From contig NZ_QMED01000008.1 in NCBI RefSeq assembly GCF_003286125.1, positions 1-64,000 of the forward strand: a stretch of 64,000 nucleotides of DNA. Reading direction: 5' to 3'. Both the position numbers and the translations under genes were made by a program. Position 1 is the first letter of the stretch. Every line of letters starts with the position of its first letter. Positions 26,245 through 35,774 of this stretch are shown here, one piece after another. Origin of the DNA: Algibacillus agarilyticus. Lineage in GTDB: Bacteria > Pseudomonadota > Gammaproteobacteria > Enterobacterales > Alteromonadaceae. Below the pieces are notes generated by a model. That model made no database searches. It was not told where the DNA came from and saw only the letters and a program-made list of their open reading frames with translations.

Positions 26245-28644
26245 ATGCAAAGTCAATCCGTAAATCTCGATCCCAAATACCGAAAATATGTCGATTTATT
26301 GATCCCTTATTATAATAGGGAGTCATTTACACAAGCTTTCATTAAGACTTGCGGTCATTTAAATAAACCTACACAATTTAATATCAAAGGTGAACTCGCT
26401 CGCTTGTTTAAACCTTATGAACGCACCATTGATATGAGTAATACAAGTGATTACGACGTAGAAGAGTTTTCTTGGCAAGGAAAACGCTTTTACTTAGATC
26501 AAGTGGCAAGGCGTATTTTTTTACTCGAAGTCGATCGATTTGGTCAGCAATATACACAAGGTGTATATGAATCAATTAACTCAAGTGAATGTTACAAACA
26601 ATTTGAAAAACAGTATAAATATGAGCAGGCTATAAAAGCGTTTGAAGTACCAATAACCCCTTTAGGGTTAACGTCAAGGCGCTTAGAAGAGCGTATTTAT
26701 TTAGCTAAACCGATTTTTATCAAACCAGATGAAGGTGAAGAAATTGAAGTATTTACTTCTAATATTTCACGCAGTGGCTGCTTGCTCAAAGTCGAACCTT
26801 TTGGTTTAGTCAAAAAAGGCGACATACTCAATTTAGATTTTAGAGCGATGACACGTGAATTTACTTTTGACCAATCACCGATTTATAAATACCAAGTCGT
26901 CTATTGCGGCCATAAACCAGAAAGCGATGGTACACAAAAAGTAGGTGTTGCACTTTGCAGTGAATCTTTCGAATGGAGCCTATTTTTAGACCGATATATC
27001 ACTGAACATCGAACTCGCTTTAAAGTTGATATAACTAATGCAATTGATTTAGCCGAATCAAGGTTAGTTGAAGATCACTTACTTAAGCAAACGAAATGGT
27101 TTCCGGTGTTTATCGCCGTTAATGGTGGTCAAATCGGCAATGTAAGGCATTGTTTAGTTAATCAGCATACAAACACGCAATTAAATTTTTTTCACGATGA
27201 AAGTGAAGCTCAACGCTTACATTCTGTTTTATATACCGTTTGGCCGAAGATCAAACTTAAGAAAAATGAGCACCTGCTCGTTATTCGGTTTAAAAAACAA
27301 GATAAAATTTTATTTATCGCATCAACATTAACTGAATTAAGTTTAAATAATCAAATTGTCAATTTTTTAACCTTCGCCAAGTTATACGGCGAGCTCGCTA
27401 TTTTTGAACTTAAAGCATTTGCCTTAACGCAAAGTATTTTTTCAAATTTAAAGCATAATTGGTTTACCTCCGAAAAAGAAGCAAACAATGCATTAGCTCC
27501 GATTAAAAATTTGAACCACTGCATTATGCTTCATCGCTTAACAGAACATGAAAAACTGGTTATCCCGCCAACCCAATCTAAACTTTCGGCTCAGGCTAAC
27601 CAACAACTCAGCAATTTTATTTGCCCTAGGCTAAAAGCAACCAATTTATCGTTAATCAATGTTGAGCCTGATTGCGCCCGCAAAGAATTACGTTATTTCT
27701 ATAAAACGCCGGTTATTGTTGAAAAGAAAGGGCATATAGCACCCGTCGAAGCCAATATTGTCGATATGTCGGCTCATGGTTTGAAGTTACATTTAACCAA
27801 GATGGAGCATAAACTTGAGCAAGGTGATTTAATCCAAATAACAGCGACTTTGTTTGAAAAATTTGGAGAATTGAATGCACTAAATCAAGCAACTTATCAA
27901 ATAGTGGGTATAAACCCAGTAAGCCATGATTTACATTTAAGCTTATTTGAACACAAAAATAGTGAATTAGTCGTTAAGTTTATGCGTAGCTTGATTAAAT
28001 CAAATATGACTAAACTAAAAAAGAATGACCATTATGATCAATTTATTTTATTACAAACGGCATTGCGCACATTGTTTATTACTTTTTATCCCGCAATCGC
28101 ATTTGGCGTGTTACGTGATCAAAAGAAAACCCTCACATTTAATCGCTTATTAGTAGCTGACTTTACAACACAAGAGCTCACAACGTTATCGCGTTTACAA
28201 TCCCCCATTACCGAAAACAGAATATCTGTTTATCAATTAATTAACGAAGATAAACGCGTTCCGCCTTTAATTAGATCGATTGATATTTTTAGTAAAAATG
28301 CAGAAATGATAAATGATGAGCTCATTTTTAGTTTGCAACCAAATCAAGTCGACATACCTAAGCAATCAAGAACAGGCGCTAACGTTAGAAATGTACAGCA
28401 GTTTGTCAGAAAAACTTTATCGCAAGCTGAACTCCACTCTCTCTATTTATGTATTTCCCCTATTAAGGAAGACAATATTGAGCACATTGCCGAGCAATTA
28501 AATTATATAAATAGATTTACGCCACATAAGGCCGAAGAGATCCAACTATTTTCTAAAAAATTGGCGGGGATTATTGAAGTTATCGATACAAGTGATTTTT
28601 GGCTACAATTAGGCGAAATGGAGTTTGAATATAAAAATAAGTAA
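26245..28644 (+). CDS. Large PilZ-domain protein (paralogue 2)
   Basis: A 799-residue cytoplasmic protein with two PilZ-type domains. The first has SRRLEER followed by NISRSG, the second RKELRY followed by DMSAHG. Each pair matches the c-di-GMP-binding RxxxR and (D/N)xSxxG signatures, with a changed first arginine in the second. It is a paralogue of the protein at 3216-5618, with equal length, similar N-terminal pattern and the same domain order. It has no operon partner. Its TAA stop is exactly the target duplication of the following MITE, so the insertion changed only the 3' untranslated region. Confidence 0.82.
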   Translation: MQSQSVNLDPKYRKYVDLLIPYYNRESFTQAFIKTCGHLNKPTQFNIKGELARLFKPYERTIDMSNTSDYDVEEFSWQGKRFYLDQVARRIFLLEVDRFGQQYTQGVYESINSSECYKQFEKQYKYEQAIKAFEVPITPLGLTSRRLEERIYLAKPIFIKPDEGEEIEVFTSNISRSGCLLKVEPFGLVKKGDILNLDFRAMTREFTFDQSPIYKYQVVYCGHKPESDGTQKVGVALCSESFEWSLFLDRYITEHRTRFKVDITNAIDLAESRLVEDHLLKQTKWFPVFIAVNGGQIGNVRHCLVNQHTNTQLNFFHDESEAQRLHSVLYTVWPKIKLKKNEHLLVIRFKKQDKILFIASTLTELSLNNQIVNFLTFAKLYGELAIFELKAFALTQSIFSNLKHNWFTSEKEANNALAPIKNLNHCIMLHRLTEHEKLVIPPTQSKLSAQANQQLSNFICPRLKATNLSLINVEPDCARKELRYFYKTPVIVEKKGHIAPVEANIVDMSAHGLKLHLTKMEHKLEQGDLIQITATLFEKFGELNALNQATYQIVGINPVSHDLHLSLFEHKNSELVVKFMRSLIKSNMTKLKKNDHYDQFILLQTALRTLFITFYPAIAFGVLRDQKKTLTFNRLLVADFTTQELTTLSRLQSPITENRISVYQLINEDKRVPPLIRSIDIFSKNAEMINDELIFSLQPNQVDIPKQSRTGANVRNVQQFVRKTLSQAELHSLYLCISPIKEDNIEHIAEQLNYINRFTPHKAEEIQLFSKKLAGIIEVIDTSDFWLQLGEMEFEYKNK

Positions 28645-28893
28645 TATCAATTCATATAAATAAGTGATCTCTCAGAATGCATCCAGCGTTTTTTGAACAA
28701 GGCGTCGGTGTGTAGGAATGGTTGTTCCCTTTCAAATACCGATAACGCAGGTCAAAAGCCTCTGGGGCATTCCTTTTAGGCGAGTTTTAAATGCGCTTAC
28801 TCTATGTTGTTCGAACTCAAAGAGCACCATTATTCTTTCATTCAAGCGCATTTAAACGCTCGCTGAGTGGGCTCTTATTATTTCGGATTGGTA
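28645..28893 (+). mobile_element. MITE family A, copy 3 (intact)
   Basis: A 249-bp copy of the family A element. The left end begins TATCAATTCATA and the right end TACCAATCCGAA read inward. The target duplication is TAA (28642-28644 and 28894-28896), of which the left copy is the stop codon of the PilZ gene. It lies 110 bp from the tRNA-Leu gene, at the edge of the rearranged secG block. Confidence 0.88.
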
Positions 28894-29003
28894 TAAGTAT
28901 GCTTAGCTGGTTCATTTCGTCTATCTATGCTTGCTGAAATAAACAAAAAATAAAGGAGTAAATACAAAAAAACCAATCAAAAAGATTGGTTAATTTAAAA
29001 AGT

Positions 29004-29089
29004 TGGTGCGGATGGCGGGACTTGAACCCGCACGAGCTATGCTCACCACCCCCTCAAGATGGCGTGTCTACCAATTCCACCACATCCGC
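29004..29089 (-). tRNA. leuU: tRNA-Leu (GAG)
   Basis: An 86-nt tRNA including the encoded CCA. The acceptor stem GCGGATG pairs with CATCCGC, there is a long variable arm of the Leu type, the anticodon is GAG in the loop TTGAGGG, and the T-loop is GGTTCAAGTCC. It is located 23 nt after secG, the classical secG-leuU arrangement, and is probably co-transcribed. Confidence 0.96.
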
Positions 29090-29112
29090 ATGTATCTTAC
29101 AGTTACACTATA

Positions 29113-29454
29113 TTACTGGGGTACGTCTGAATTTTTATTTTCTATTGCGGGTACATCATCCACAATAACTTCTTCAGCGACAACATCAGATGATAAGTCT
29201 TGCCACTCATCTGTTTGCTTAATTTGCTTGCTTGATAAGTTGCCTAAAATAACACTTAGTACAAAAAACAAAGTGGCTAAAATTGCAGTTGAACGCGTTA
29301 AAAAGTTGCCTGAACCCGATGAACCAAACATCGTCTGTGATGAACCGGCTCCAAATGATGACCCCATATCGGCACCTTTACCGTGCTGAATTAAGATCAG
29401 GCCAACAAGTGCAATCGCGACAATTAAAAAACTTACTAATAAAATCTCGTACAT
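29113..29454 (-). CDS. secG: Preprotein translocase subunit SecG
   Basis: A 113-residue SecG with two membrane segments (about 3-21 and 52-72) separated by the cytoplasmic loop HGKGADMGSSFGAGSSQTMF, typical of the family. An acidic C-terminal tail follows. It assists SecYE in protein export by aiding SecA cycling. It starts 27 nt after the tpiA stop and is followed by tRNA-Leu. Confidence 0.95.
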   Translation of the reverse strand: MYEILLVSFLIVAIALVGLILIQHGKGADMGSSFGAGSSQTMFGSSGSGNFLTRSTAILATLFFVLSVILGNLSSKQIKQTDEWQDLSSDVVAEEVIVDDVPAIENKNSDVPQ

Positions 29455-29481
29455 TTAATTTGTTTCCAGTTTTGCGCAACC

Positions 29482-30243
29482 TTAAGTGGCCGCTTGGCAA
29501 ATTTTAACAAAATCTAATGGTCGTAATGCAGCACCACCAATTAAACCACCATCAATATCAGGTTGGCTAAATAACTCAACTGCATTATCTGGGGTTACAC
29601 TACCACCATATAATATTCTTATGCTTTCTGCGCTTTCTTGACGCATCGCGGCAATCATACCACGAATAAACTTATGTGCTTCTTGCGCTATTTCAGGTGT
29701 TGCTGCTTTACCTGTACCAATAGCCCATACAGGCTCATAAGCAAAAATTGCATTTTGGAAGCAATCTTTACCCGCTAAATTTATAACCGCTTCAATCTGC
29801 GACGTTAAACGAGAAAAGGCTTTACCTTTTTTACGTTCTTCTTCCGTTTCACCGACACACAAAACAGGTGTTAACCCATTTTTTTGTGCTTGTATAAATT
29901 TTTTAGCGACAACTTCTGAACTTTCGCCAAATATATGTCGGCGTTCAGAATGACCACAATAAACCCAAGTGCAACCAACATCTTTAAACATATTAGCGGA
30001 TAATTCGCCGGTATATGCCCCTGATGACAACTCACTTATACTTTGAGCAGATAGAATGATATCAGCTTTCTGCCCAAGTCTGGTTGTATTGGCATAATCT
30101 AATAATGTAGCTGGTGGACTAAGCACCACATCAACATTATTTGTCACTTCAGCTGCATGAACAATTTCGATAAATTGTTTTACAAGCTGTCTATCACCGT
30201 TCATTTTCCAATTTGCAGCGACGACAGGCTTTCTATTAGCCAT
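29482..30243 (-). CDS. tpiA: Triosephosphate isomerase
   Basis: A 253-residue TIM barrel that interconverts dihydroxyacetone phosphate and glyceraldehyde-3-phosphate. It has NWKMNG at the N-terminus (catalytic Lys), CGHSERR (catalytic His), AYEPVWAIGTG (catalytic Glu) and the phosphate-binding YGGSV and GGLIGGAAL. It lies between glmM and secG, as in several other gammaproteobacteria. Confidence 0.97.
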   Translation of the reverse strand: MANRKPVVAANWKMNGDRQLVKQFIEIVHAAEVTNNVDVVLSPPATLLDYANTTRLGQKADIILSAQSISELSSGAYTGELSANMFKDVGCTWVYCGHSERRHIFGESSEVVAKKFIQAQKNGLTPVLCVGETEEERKKGKAFSRLTSQIEAVINLAGKDCFQNAIFAYEPVWAIGTGKAATPEIAQEAHKFIRGMIAAMRQESAESIRILYGGSVTPDNAVELFSQPDIDGGLIGGAALRPLDFVKICQAAT

Positions 30244-30311
30244 ATTTGTTAGCTCCTAAAGCTGAGCGGGCGTGATTTTAACTAGCATTGGCAATAGTTA
30301 CAAGTATTAGC

Positions 30312-31655
30312 TTATTTATTTATGCATTCTTTTACAACTTCGGCTATTTTTTCAGCACTTTGTTGTACTAAGTCTTGATCTTTACCTTCAACCATCACTC
30401 GAACCAAAGGTTCTGTACCTGATTTACGTAATAGCACCCGACCTGTTTCTCCTAATTCAACTTCCACTTCTTGCGTGATTTTTAATACTTCAGCAGCTTC
30501 TAAAGGGGAGTCTTGACCTTCTTTATAGCGTAAGTTAATTAACACTTGTGGGTATAACGTCATTCCACCACACAATTCACGCAAAGAAAGGCCTGTATTT
30601 ATAATCGCTTTTAGCACCTGTAAACCGGCTACAATACCGTCACCGGTAGTTGATTGTTTTAAATCTAACACATGCCCTGAATTTTCAGCCCCAATTGACC
30701 AGCCTTTCTCTTGTAACATCGCTAAGACATATCGATCTCCCACTTTACTGCGAGAAAATGGAATGCCTAAATTTTTTAAAGCAACTTCAAGTCCAAGGTT
30801 ACTCATCAATGTGCCAACCGCACCGCCATCAAGCGTGCCTGACTTTAATGCATCACGCGCCATGACAAACATAATTTGATCACCATCAACAACCTGACCA
30901 CGATCATCAACCATCATAATGCGATCACCATCACCATCTAATGCAAACCCTAAATCAGCACTTTCACTAATAACCTTAGCTTGTAAAGCTTTTAGTGAGG
31001 TAGCACCGCAGTCTTCGTTTATATTTAAACCATTTGGCGAAACACCAATGGTAATAATGTCAGCGCCCAGTTCTTCTAATACTTTAGGTGCAATGTGATA
31101 GGTAGCGCCATGTGCGCAATCAACAACAATTTTTAAGCCCTTAAGTGACATGTCACTCGGAAAACGGCTCTTACAAAACTCGATATAACGCCCGGCTGCA
31201 TCATCAATTCGTAAAGCTCGGCCCAACTTATTTGATTCTTCAACCGTCATTTCAAGGTCAAGTTCAGCTTCAATGGCTAATTCAATGTCATCATCTAATT
31301 TCATTCCCTGAGCGGAAAAAAACTTTATCCCATTATCGTAATATGGGTTGTGAGAGGCGCTAATCACTATGCCAGCATCAGCTCTAAAAGCTCGAGTTAA
31401 ATAAGCAATAGCAGGTGTTGGCATTGGACCAAGAAGACGCACATCGACTCCTGCAGCCGATAAACCGGCTTCAAGTGCGGATTCAAACATATAGCCTGAG
31501 ATGCGTGTATCTTTGCCAATTAAAACGTTTTTGTTTCCTTGCCGAGTTAACACTCGCCCTACAGCCCAGCCTAGCTTCATCACAAAAGCAGGTGTAATTT
31601 TTCCTTTTCCAACGGTACCTCGAATACCATCTGTACCAAAATAACGTTTTTCCAT
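30312..31655 (-). CDS. glmM: Phosphoglucosamine mutase
   Basis: A 447-residue enzyme (glucosamine-6-phosphate to glucosamine-1-phosphate) in UDP-GlcNAc synthesis. It has [13 protein letters not shown] at the start, the phospho-serine loop [16 protein letters not shown], the metal loop [11 protein letters not shown] and the C-terminal [15 protein letters not shown]. The start MEKRYFGTD overlaps the folP stop (TGATG), which decides it over an ATG 36 nt upstream and implies translational coupling. Confidence 0.96.
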   Translation of the reverse strand: MEKRYFGTDGIRGTVGKGKITPAFVMKLGWAVGRVLTRQGNKNVLIGKDTRISGYMFESALEAGLSAAGVDVRLLGPMPTPAIAYLTRAFRADAGIVISASHNPYYDNGIKFFSAQGMKLDDDIELAIEAELDLEMTVEESNKLGRALRIDDAAGRYIEFCKSRFPSDMSLKGLKIVVDCAHGATYHIAPKVLEELGADIITIGVSPNGLNINEDCGATSLKALQAKVISESADLGFALDGDGDRIMMVDDRGQVVDGDQIMFVMARDALKSGTLDGGAVGTLMSNLGLEVALKNLGIPFSRSKVGDRYVLAMLQEKGWSIGAENSGHVLDLKQSTTGDGIVAGLQVLKAIINTGLSLRELCGGMTLYPQVLINLRYKEGQDSPLEAAEVLKITQEVEVELGETGRVLLRKSGTEPLVRVMVEGKDQDLVQQSAEKIAEVVKECINK

Positions 31656-32494
31656 CAGTATTCTCTTATAAATTTGTGTGTGTACTGCCAAACAGCTAAA
31701 GCGTCTTTAGTCGCTTGTACATCATGAACTCTAAGTATATTTGCACCATGCTGGGCACATATCAGTGCTCCAGCAATACTACCGTAAACCCGATGATTAA
31801 CATCTTGTCCGGTTGCGGTCGCAATCATGCTTTTACGTGACAAACCGGCTAAAATCGGTAACTGTAATTTTTTCAAATCTGCAAATTCAGCTAAAAGCTG
31901 AAAGTTATGCTCAAAGGATTTACCAAAGCCAAAACCAGGATCGACGATAATATGATTTCGTTGGATCCCAGCATCAACACATGCATCAATTCGATTGCTT
32001 AAAAATTCAATAACCGAATGACTAACGTTGGTATAATGAGGCTGAGCTTGCATTGTTTTTGGTTGGCCTTGCATATGCATTATGCAAACCGGTAATTTTA
32101 ATTGGGCGACGGTTTCCAACGCATTAGGTTCAGTTAATGCCCGTACATCATTAACCAGGTCTGCACCTGCATTGGCAGCCGCTAACATGACATCTGGCTT
32201 AGATGTATCAACTGAAATATAAACGTCTGTTTCAGCTTTTACCGCTTTAATTACCGGTATAACACGCGCTAATTCTTCTTGTAAGCTTACCGGGGAAGCA
32301 CCAGGGCGAGTAGACTCACCACCAATATCAATAACATCAGCACCATCTGCTTGCATTTTTAATGCATGCTGTAGGGATTTTTCAATGGATGTAAAACGTC
32401 CACCGTCACTGAAAGAATCAGGTGTCGTGTTTAAAATTCCCATAATGAGCGGGAAAGGCGTGGATTCAAGAAAAGTTAAAAAAGGTGTCGGCAT
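31655..32494 (-). CDS. folP: Dihydropteroate synthase
   Basis: A 279-residue TIM-barrel enzyme that joins p-aminobenzoate to dihydropterin pyrophosphate in folate synthesis and is the sulfonamide target. Motifs are [39 protein letters not shown] and GLSRKSMI. It lies between ftsH and glmM, the conserved order, and overlaps glmM by one base. Confidence 0.97.
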   Translation of the reverse strand: MPTPFLTFLESTPFPLIMGILNTTPDSFSDGGRFTSIEKSLQHALKMQADGADVIDIGGESTRPGASPVSLQEELARVIPVIKAVKAETDVYISVDTSKPDVMLAAANAGADLVNDVRALTEPNALETVAQLKLPVCIMHMQGQPKTMQAQPHYTNVSHSVIEFLSNRIDACVDAGIQRNHIIVDPGFGFGKSFEHNFQLLAEFADLKKLQLPILAGLSRKSMIATATGQDVNHRVYGSIAGALICAQHGANILRVHDVQATKDALAVWQYTHKFIREY

Positions 32495-32545
32495 AAGAAA
32501 AATGCCTCATTACGAGGCATTTATATAAGTTATTGAATAAAATGA

Positions 32546-34456
32546 TTAAGCTTCGTCGGTTGTTTCAGGCTTATCAGTCGGCTCTGACTTTTCTTGAGCT
32601 TTATTTTGACCGGCATTATTTTGATTAGCCCAATCTTGTGGCTCACCAACTTCTCTACGTGCCATTAAATCGTCGATTTGTTTGGCGTCAATCGTTTCAT
32701 ATTTCATTAACGCGTCTTTCATTGCGTGTAAAATATCCATATTTTCACGTAGCAAGCTTTCAGCGCGATTGTAATTATCATCTACGACCCGACGAACCTC
32801 TTCATCAATGACTTTAGCAGTATCATCTGACATGCTTTTTGCTTGAGCAGAAGATCGACCAAGGAAAACTTCGCCTTCTTCATCAGCATACAATAAAGGC
32901 CCCAATTTCTCAGACAAGCCCCATTGCGTTACCATTTTACGAGCGATAGCCGTCGCTCTTTCGATATCATTTGAAGCACCCGTTGTCACTTTATCTTTAC
33001 CGTAGATCACTTCTTCAGCAATACGGCCGCCAAATAAGCTAGAAAGCATACATTCTAAATGCTCTTTGCTATGGCTAACTCTATCTTGCTCAGGTAAATA
33101 CATTGTTACACCTAATGCTCTACCACGCGGTATAATAGACACTTTGTATACTGGATCATGATCCGGAACTAAACGCCCAACAATAGCATGCCCAGCTTCA
33201 TGGTAAGCCGTCATCTCACGCTCACTTTCGCTCATCACCATAGATTTACGTTCGGTACCCATTAGAATTTTATCTTTCGCTTTTTCAAATTCTTCCATGC
33301 AAACATGGCGTTTGCTATGGCGAGCAGCAAATAATGCAGCCTCGTTAACTAAGTTAGCTAAGTCAGCACCAGAAAACCCAGGGGTGCCACGAGCAATAAC
33401 AGAGGCTTCTACATCATCACCTAAAGGTACTTTGCGCATATGTACTTTAAGTATTTGTTCACGACCACGAATGTCTGGTAAGCCAACAGTAACTTGTCTA
33501 TCAAAACGTCCAGGTCTTAATAAAGCAGGGTCTAATACATCTGGGCGGTTAGTTGCCGCAATAACAATGATACCTTCATTACCTTCAAAACCATCCATTT
33601 CGACTAACATTTGATTTAACGTTTGCTCACGCTCATCATGTCCCCCCCCTAAACCTGCGCCTCGTTGACGGCCAACCGCATCTATTTCATCAATAAAAAT
33701 AATGCAAGGCGCTGATTTTTTTGCTTGTTCAAACATATCTCTTACGCGTGATGCACCTACACCAACAAACATTTCAACAAAGTCAGAACCCGATATAGTG
33801 AAAAAAGGAACTTTAGCTTCACCCGCAATCGCTTTAGCTAATAACGTTTTACCCGTACCTGGCGGCCCAACCATTAAAATACCGGTAGGTATTTTACCAC
33901 CTAACTTTTGGAATTTTGTGGGATCGCGTAAATAATCAACCAGCTCGGAAACCTCTTCTTTTGCTTCATCACAGCCTGCAACATCAGTAAAAGTCGTTTT
34001 AATTTGATCTTCACTCATCAAGCGAGCTTTACTTTTACCAAATGACATCGCGCCTTTACCGCCGCCACCTTGCATTTGGCGCATAAAGAATATCCATACG
34101 CCAATCAGTAACAACATAGGGAACCAAGAAATAAAAATAGACGTAAAAATGCTTGGTTCTTCTGGGCGTACCCCTTCAACCTTGACATTTTTTTCTATCA
34201 TCTCATCTAATATTTTTTCATCACGTAAAGGCATAACCGTCTCAAACGACTCACCATTACGTTGCGTGCCCTTAATTAAACCATTATGAGGGTTTATTTG
34301 TGCATCACGAATCGTGCCTTGATTTACTGCTTTTACAAAAGTGGTGTAATCTAATAAGCGAGCATTGCCAGCACCCGGAGAGAAACTTTTAAACACAGTC
34401 ATTAATATAACTGCGATCACAACCCACAAAATCAAATTTTTCGTCATATCATTCAA
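32546..34456 (-). CDS. ftsH: ATP-dependent zinc metalloprotease FtsH
   Basis: A 636-residue membrane AAA+ protease. It has two membrane segments (about 7-24 and 104-124) around a periplasmic domain, Walker A GPPGTGKT, Walker [12 protein letters not shown], an SRH region ending in RPGRFDR and the zinc motif HEAGH. It degrades SecY, LpxC, sigma-32 and damaged membrane proteins in model species. The start is probably TTG: GAGG lies 8 nt before it, and relatives also start with a short extension before MxKNLILW; an ATG 9 nt downstream is possible. Confidence 0.97.
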   Translation of the reverse strand: MNDMTKNLILWVVIAVILMTVFKSFSPGAGNARLLDYTTFVKAVNQGTIRDAQINPHNGLIKGTQRNGESFETVMPLRDEKILDEMIEKNVKVEGVRPEEPSIFTSIFISWFPMLLLIGVWIFFMRQMQGGGGKGAMSFGKSKARLMSEDQIKTTFTDVAGCDEAKEEVSELVDYLRDPTKFQKLGGKIPTGILMVGPPGTGKTLLAKAIAGEAKVPFFTISGSDFVEMFVGVGASRVRDMFEQAKKSAPCIIFIDEIDAVGRQRGAGLGGGHDEREQTLNQMLVEMDGFEGNEGIIVIAATNRPDVLDPALLRPGRFDRQVTVGLPDIRGREQILKVHMRKVPLGDDVEASVIARGTPGFSGADLANLVNEAALFAARHSKRHVCMEEFEKAKDKILMGTERKSMVMSESEREMTAYHEAGHAIVGRLVPDHDPVYKVSIIPRGRALGVTMYLPEQDRVSHSKEHLECMLSSLFGGRIAEEVIYGKDKVTTGASNDIERATAIARKMVTQWGLSEKLGPLLYADEEGEVFLGRSSAQAKSMSDDTAKVIDEEVRRVVDDNYNRAESLLRENMDILHAMKDALMKYETIDAKQIDDLMARREVGEPQDWANQNNAGQNKAQEKSEPTDKPETTDEA

Positions 34457-34620
34457 GATAATAACCTCATATGTTAATTCAATACGCTAATCCAGTTAGC
34501 GCACGCTAAATTATTATTTATACTTGTAAATAAATCAGGCTTATTACAATAAATACTTTTTATTAAACAGACTAAAAGTATTTAGTCGTAAGAGTTGGTC
34601 AAGTATAACCTTTATTTTTA

Positions 34621-35250
34621 TTAATGTTTATAACCAGTTGCGACTAAATATACTTCTCTTGAACGAGCTCGAGATGAATCGGGTTTACGCGTTCTAACCA
34701 CATTGAAAGATGCTCTGACATCTTTAACGAATTGTTCATACCCTTCGCCCTGAAAAACTTTCACAGCAAAGCTACCGTTTTTCTTTAACACTTGGTGACA
34801 CATATCAAGAGCCAATTCGACTAAATACATTGACCGAGGTTGATCAGCCCCAGCATTACCGCTCATATTGGGTGCCATGTCAGATAAAACAACATCTACA
34901 TTTCGACCATTTATACGTTGCAATAAAGTATTTAGCACACTTTCATCACGAAAATCACCTTGTAATATATCAACGCCAGCAATCGGATCCATCTCTAATA
35001 TATCACATGCAATAACATTACCTTCATCACCAACAACATCAACAGCATATTGCGACCAACCACCAGGAGCAGCGCCTAAATCAACAACAGTCATGCCTGA
35101 TTTAAGGAGTTTATCTTTATTTTGGATCTCTTCAATTTTAAAAACCGCGCGCGAACGTAAACCTTGTTTCTGCGCTTTTTGTACATAATGATCTTCAAAA
35201 TGTTCTTGTAACCAGCGCTTGCTGCTACCTGAATGTTTTTTCTGTGTCAT
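34621..35250 (-). CDS. rlmE: 23S rRNA 2'-O-methyltransferase RlmE
   Basis: A 209-residue RrmJ/FtsJ enzyme that methylates U2552 of 23S rRNA late in 50S assembly. It has the substrate-binding [18 protein letters not shown], the SAM motif [13 protein letters not shown], the catalytic [10 protein letters not shown] and [10 protein letters not shown]. It heads the rlmE-ftsH-folP-glmM-tpiA-secG series and is divergent from yhbY, as in most gammaproteobacteria. Confidence 0.97.
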   Translation of the reverse strand: MTQKKHSGSSKRWLQEHFEDHYVQKAQKQGLRSRAVFKIEEIQNKDKLLKSGMTVVDLGAAPGGWSQYAVDVVGDEGNVIACDILEMDPIAGVDILQGDFRDESVLNTLLQRINGRNVDVVLSDMAPNMSGNAGADQPRSMYLVELALDMCHQVLKKNGSFAVKVFQGEGYEQFVKDVRASFNVVRTRKPDSSRARSREVYLVATGYKH

Positions 35251-35396
35251 GAGCTCTTCAAATCAGCTAACTTATCATTTAATTAACGTTATTTTACTCA
35301 TTGTAAAATTAATAAATGAAATTGGCATTAGTAATAGACCTTAGATAGCGTTAAAATATCATAATTCAACCTTTCATTCTCAAAATAGTGTAATTA

Positions 35397-35693
35397 ATGA
35401 AGTTAACTAATAAACAAACTCAATTTTTAAAAGCGCAAGCACATAACCTTAAGCCATTAGTGCAACTAGGTAATAATGGTTTAACCGAAGGGGTTGTAGC
35501 AGAAATAGAATTTGCATTAGGCCATCACGAACTTATAAAAGTGAAGGTACCTACAGATAACCGTGATGAAAAACAACTTATTATGGATGCAATAATCAGA
35601 GAAACTCAAGCTATTAAAGTACAAACAATCGGTCATACTTTAGTGCTTTACAAACAATCAGACGATAAAAAGATCAAACTCCCTAAAGCTTAA
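35397..35693 (+). CDS. yhbY: CRM-domain ribosome assembly RNA-binding protein YhbY
   Basis: A 98-residue CRM-domain protein with LKAQAHNLKPLVQLGNNGLTEGVVAEIEFALGHHELIKVKV, of which the GNNG loop is the RNA-binding signature. It associates with pre-50S ribosomal particles. It is divergently transcribed from rlmE with a 146-bp shared promoter region. Confidence 0.94.
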   Translation: MKLTNKQTQFLKAQAHNLKPLVQLGNNGLTEGVVAEIEFALGHHELIKVKVPTDNRDEKQLIMDAIIRETQAIKVQTIGHTLVLYKQSDDKKIKLPKA

Positions 35694-35721
35694 TCCATGC
35701 TCTTTTAGCTGTCACAATAAT

Positions 35722-35746
35722 AAAAAAGGGGAAGTGATTCCCCTTT
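35722..35746 (-). terminator. Terminator of the YjbH-like gene
   Basis: A 9-bp stem (AAAGGGGAA/TTCCCCTTT) with a GTGA loop. On the minus strand it runs into a stretch of six Ts, 28 nt beyond the YjbH-like gene stop. Confidence 0.8.
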
Positions 35747-35774
35747 ATTGATCTTCTATTAAAATATTACGTGT

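Noticed and set aside
28986-29389. Plus-strand frames across tRNA-Leu and secG
   Set aside because: They are antisense to a clear tRNA and to secG; the similar peptides often annotated there are artefacts of the tRNA.
33297-33935. Plus-strand frames within ftsH
   Set aside because: They are antisense shadows of the conserved AAA+ domain.
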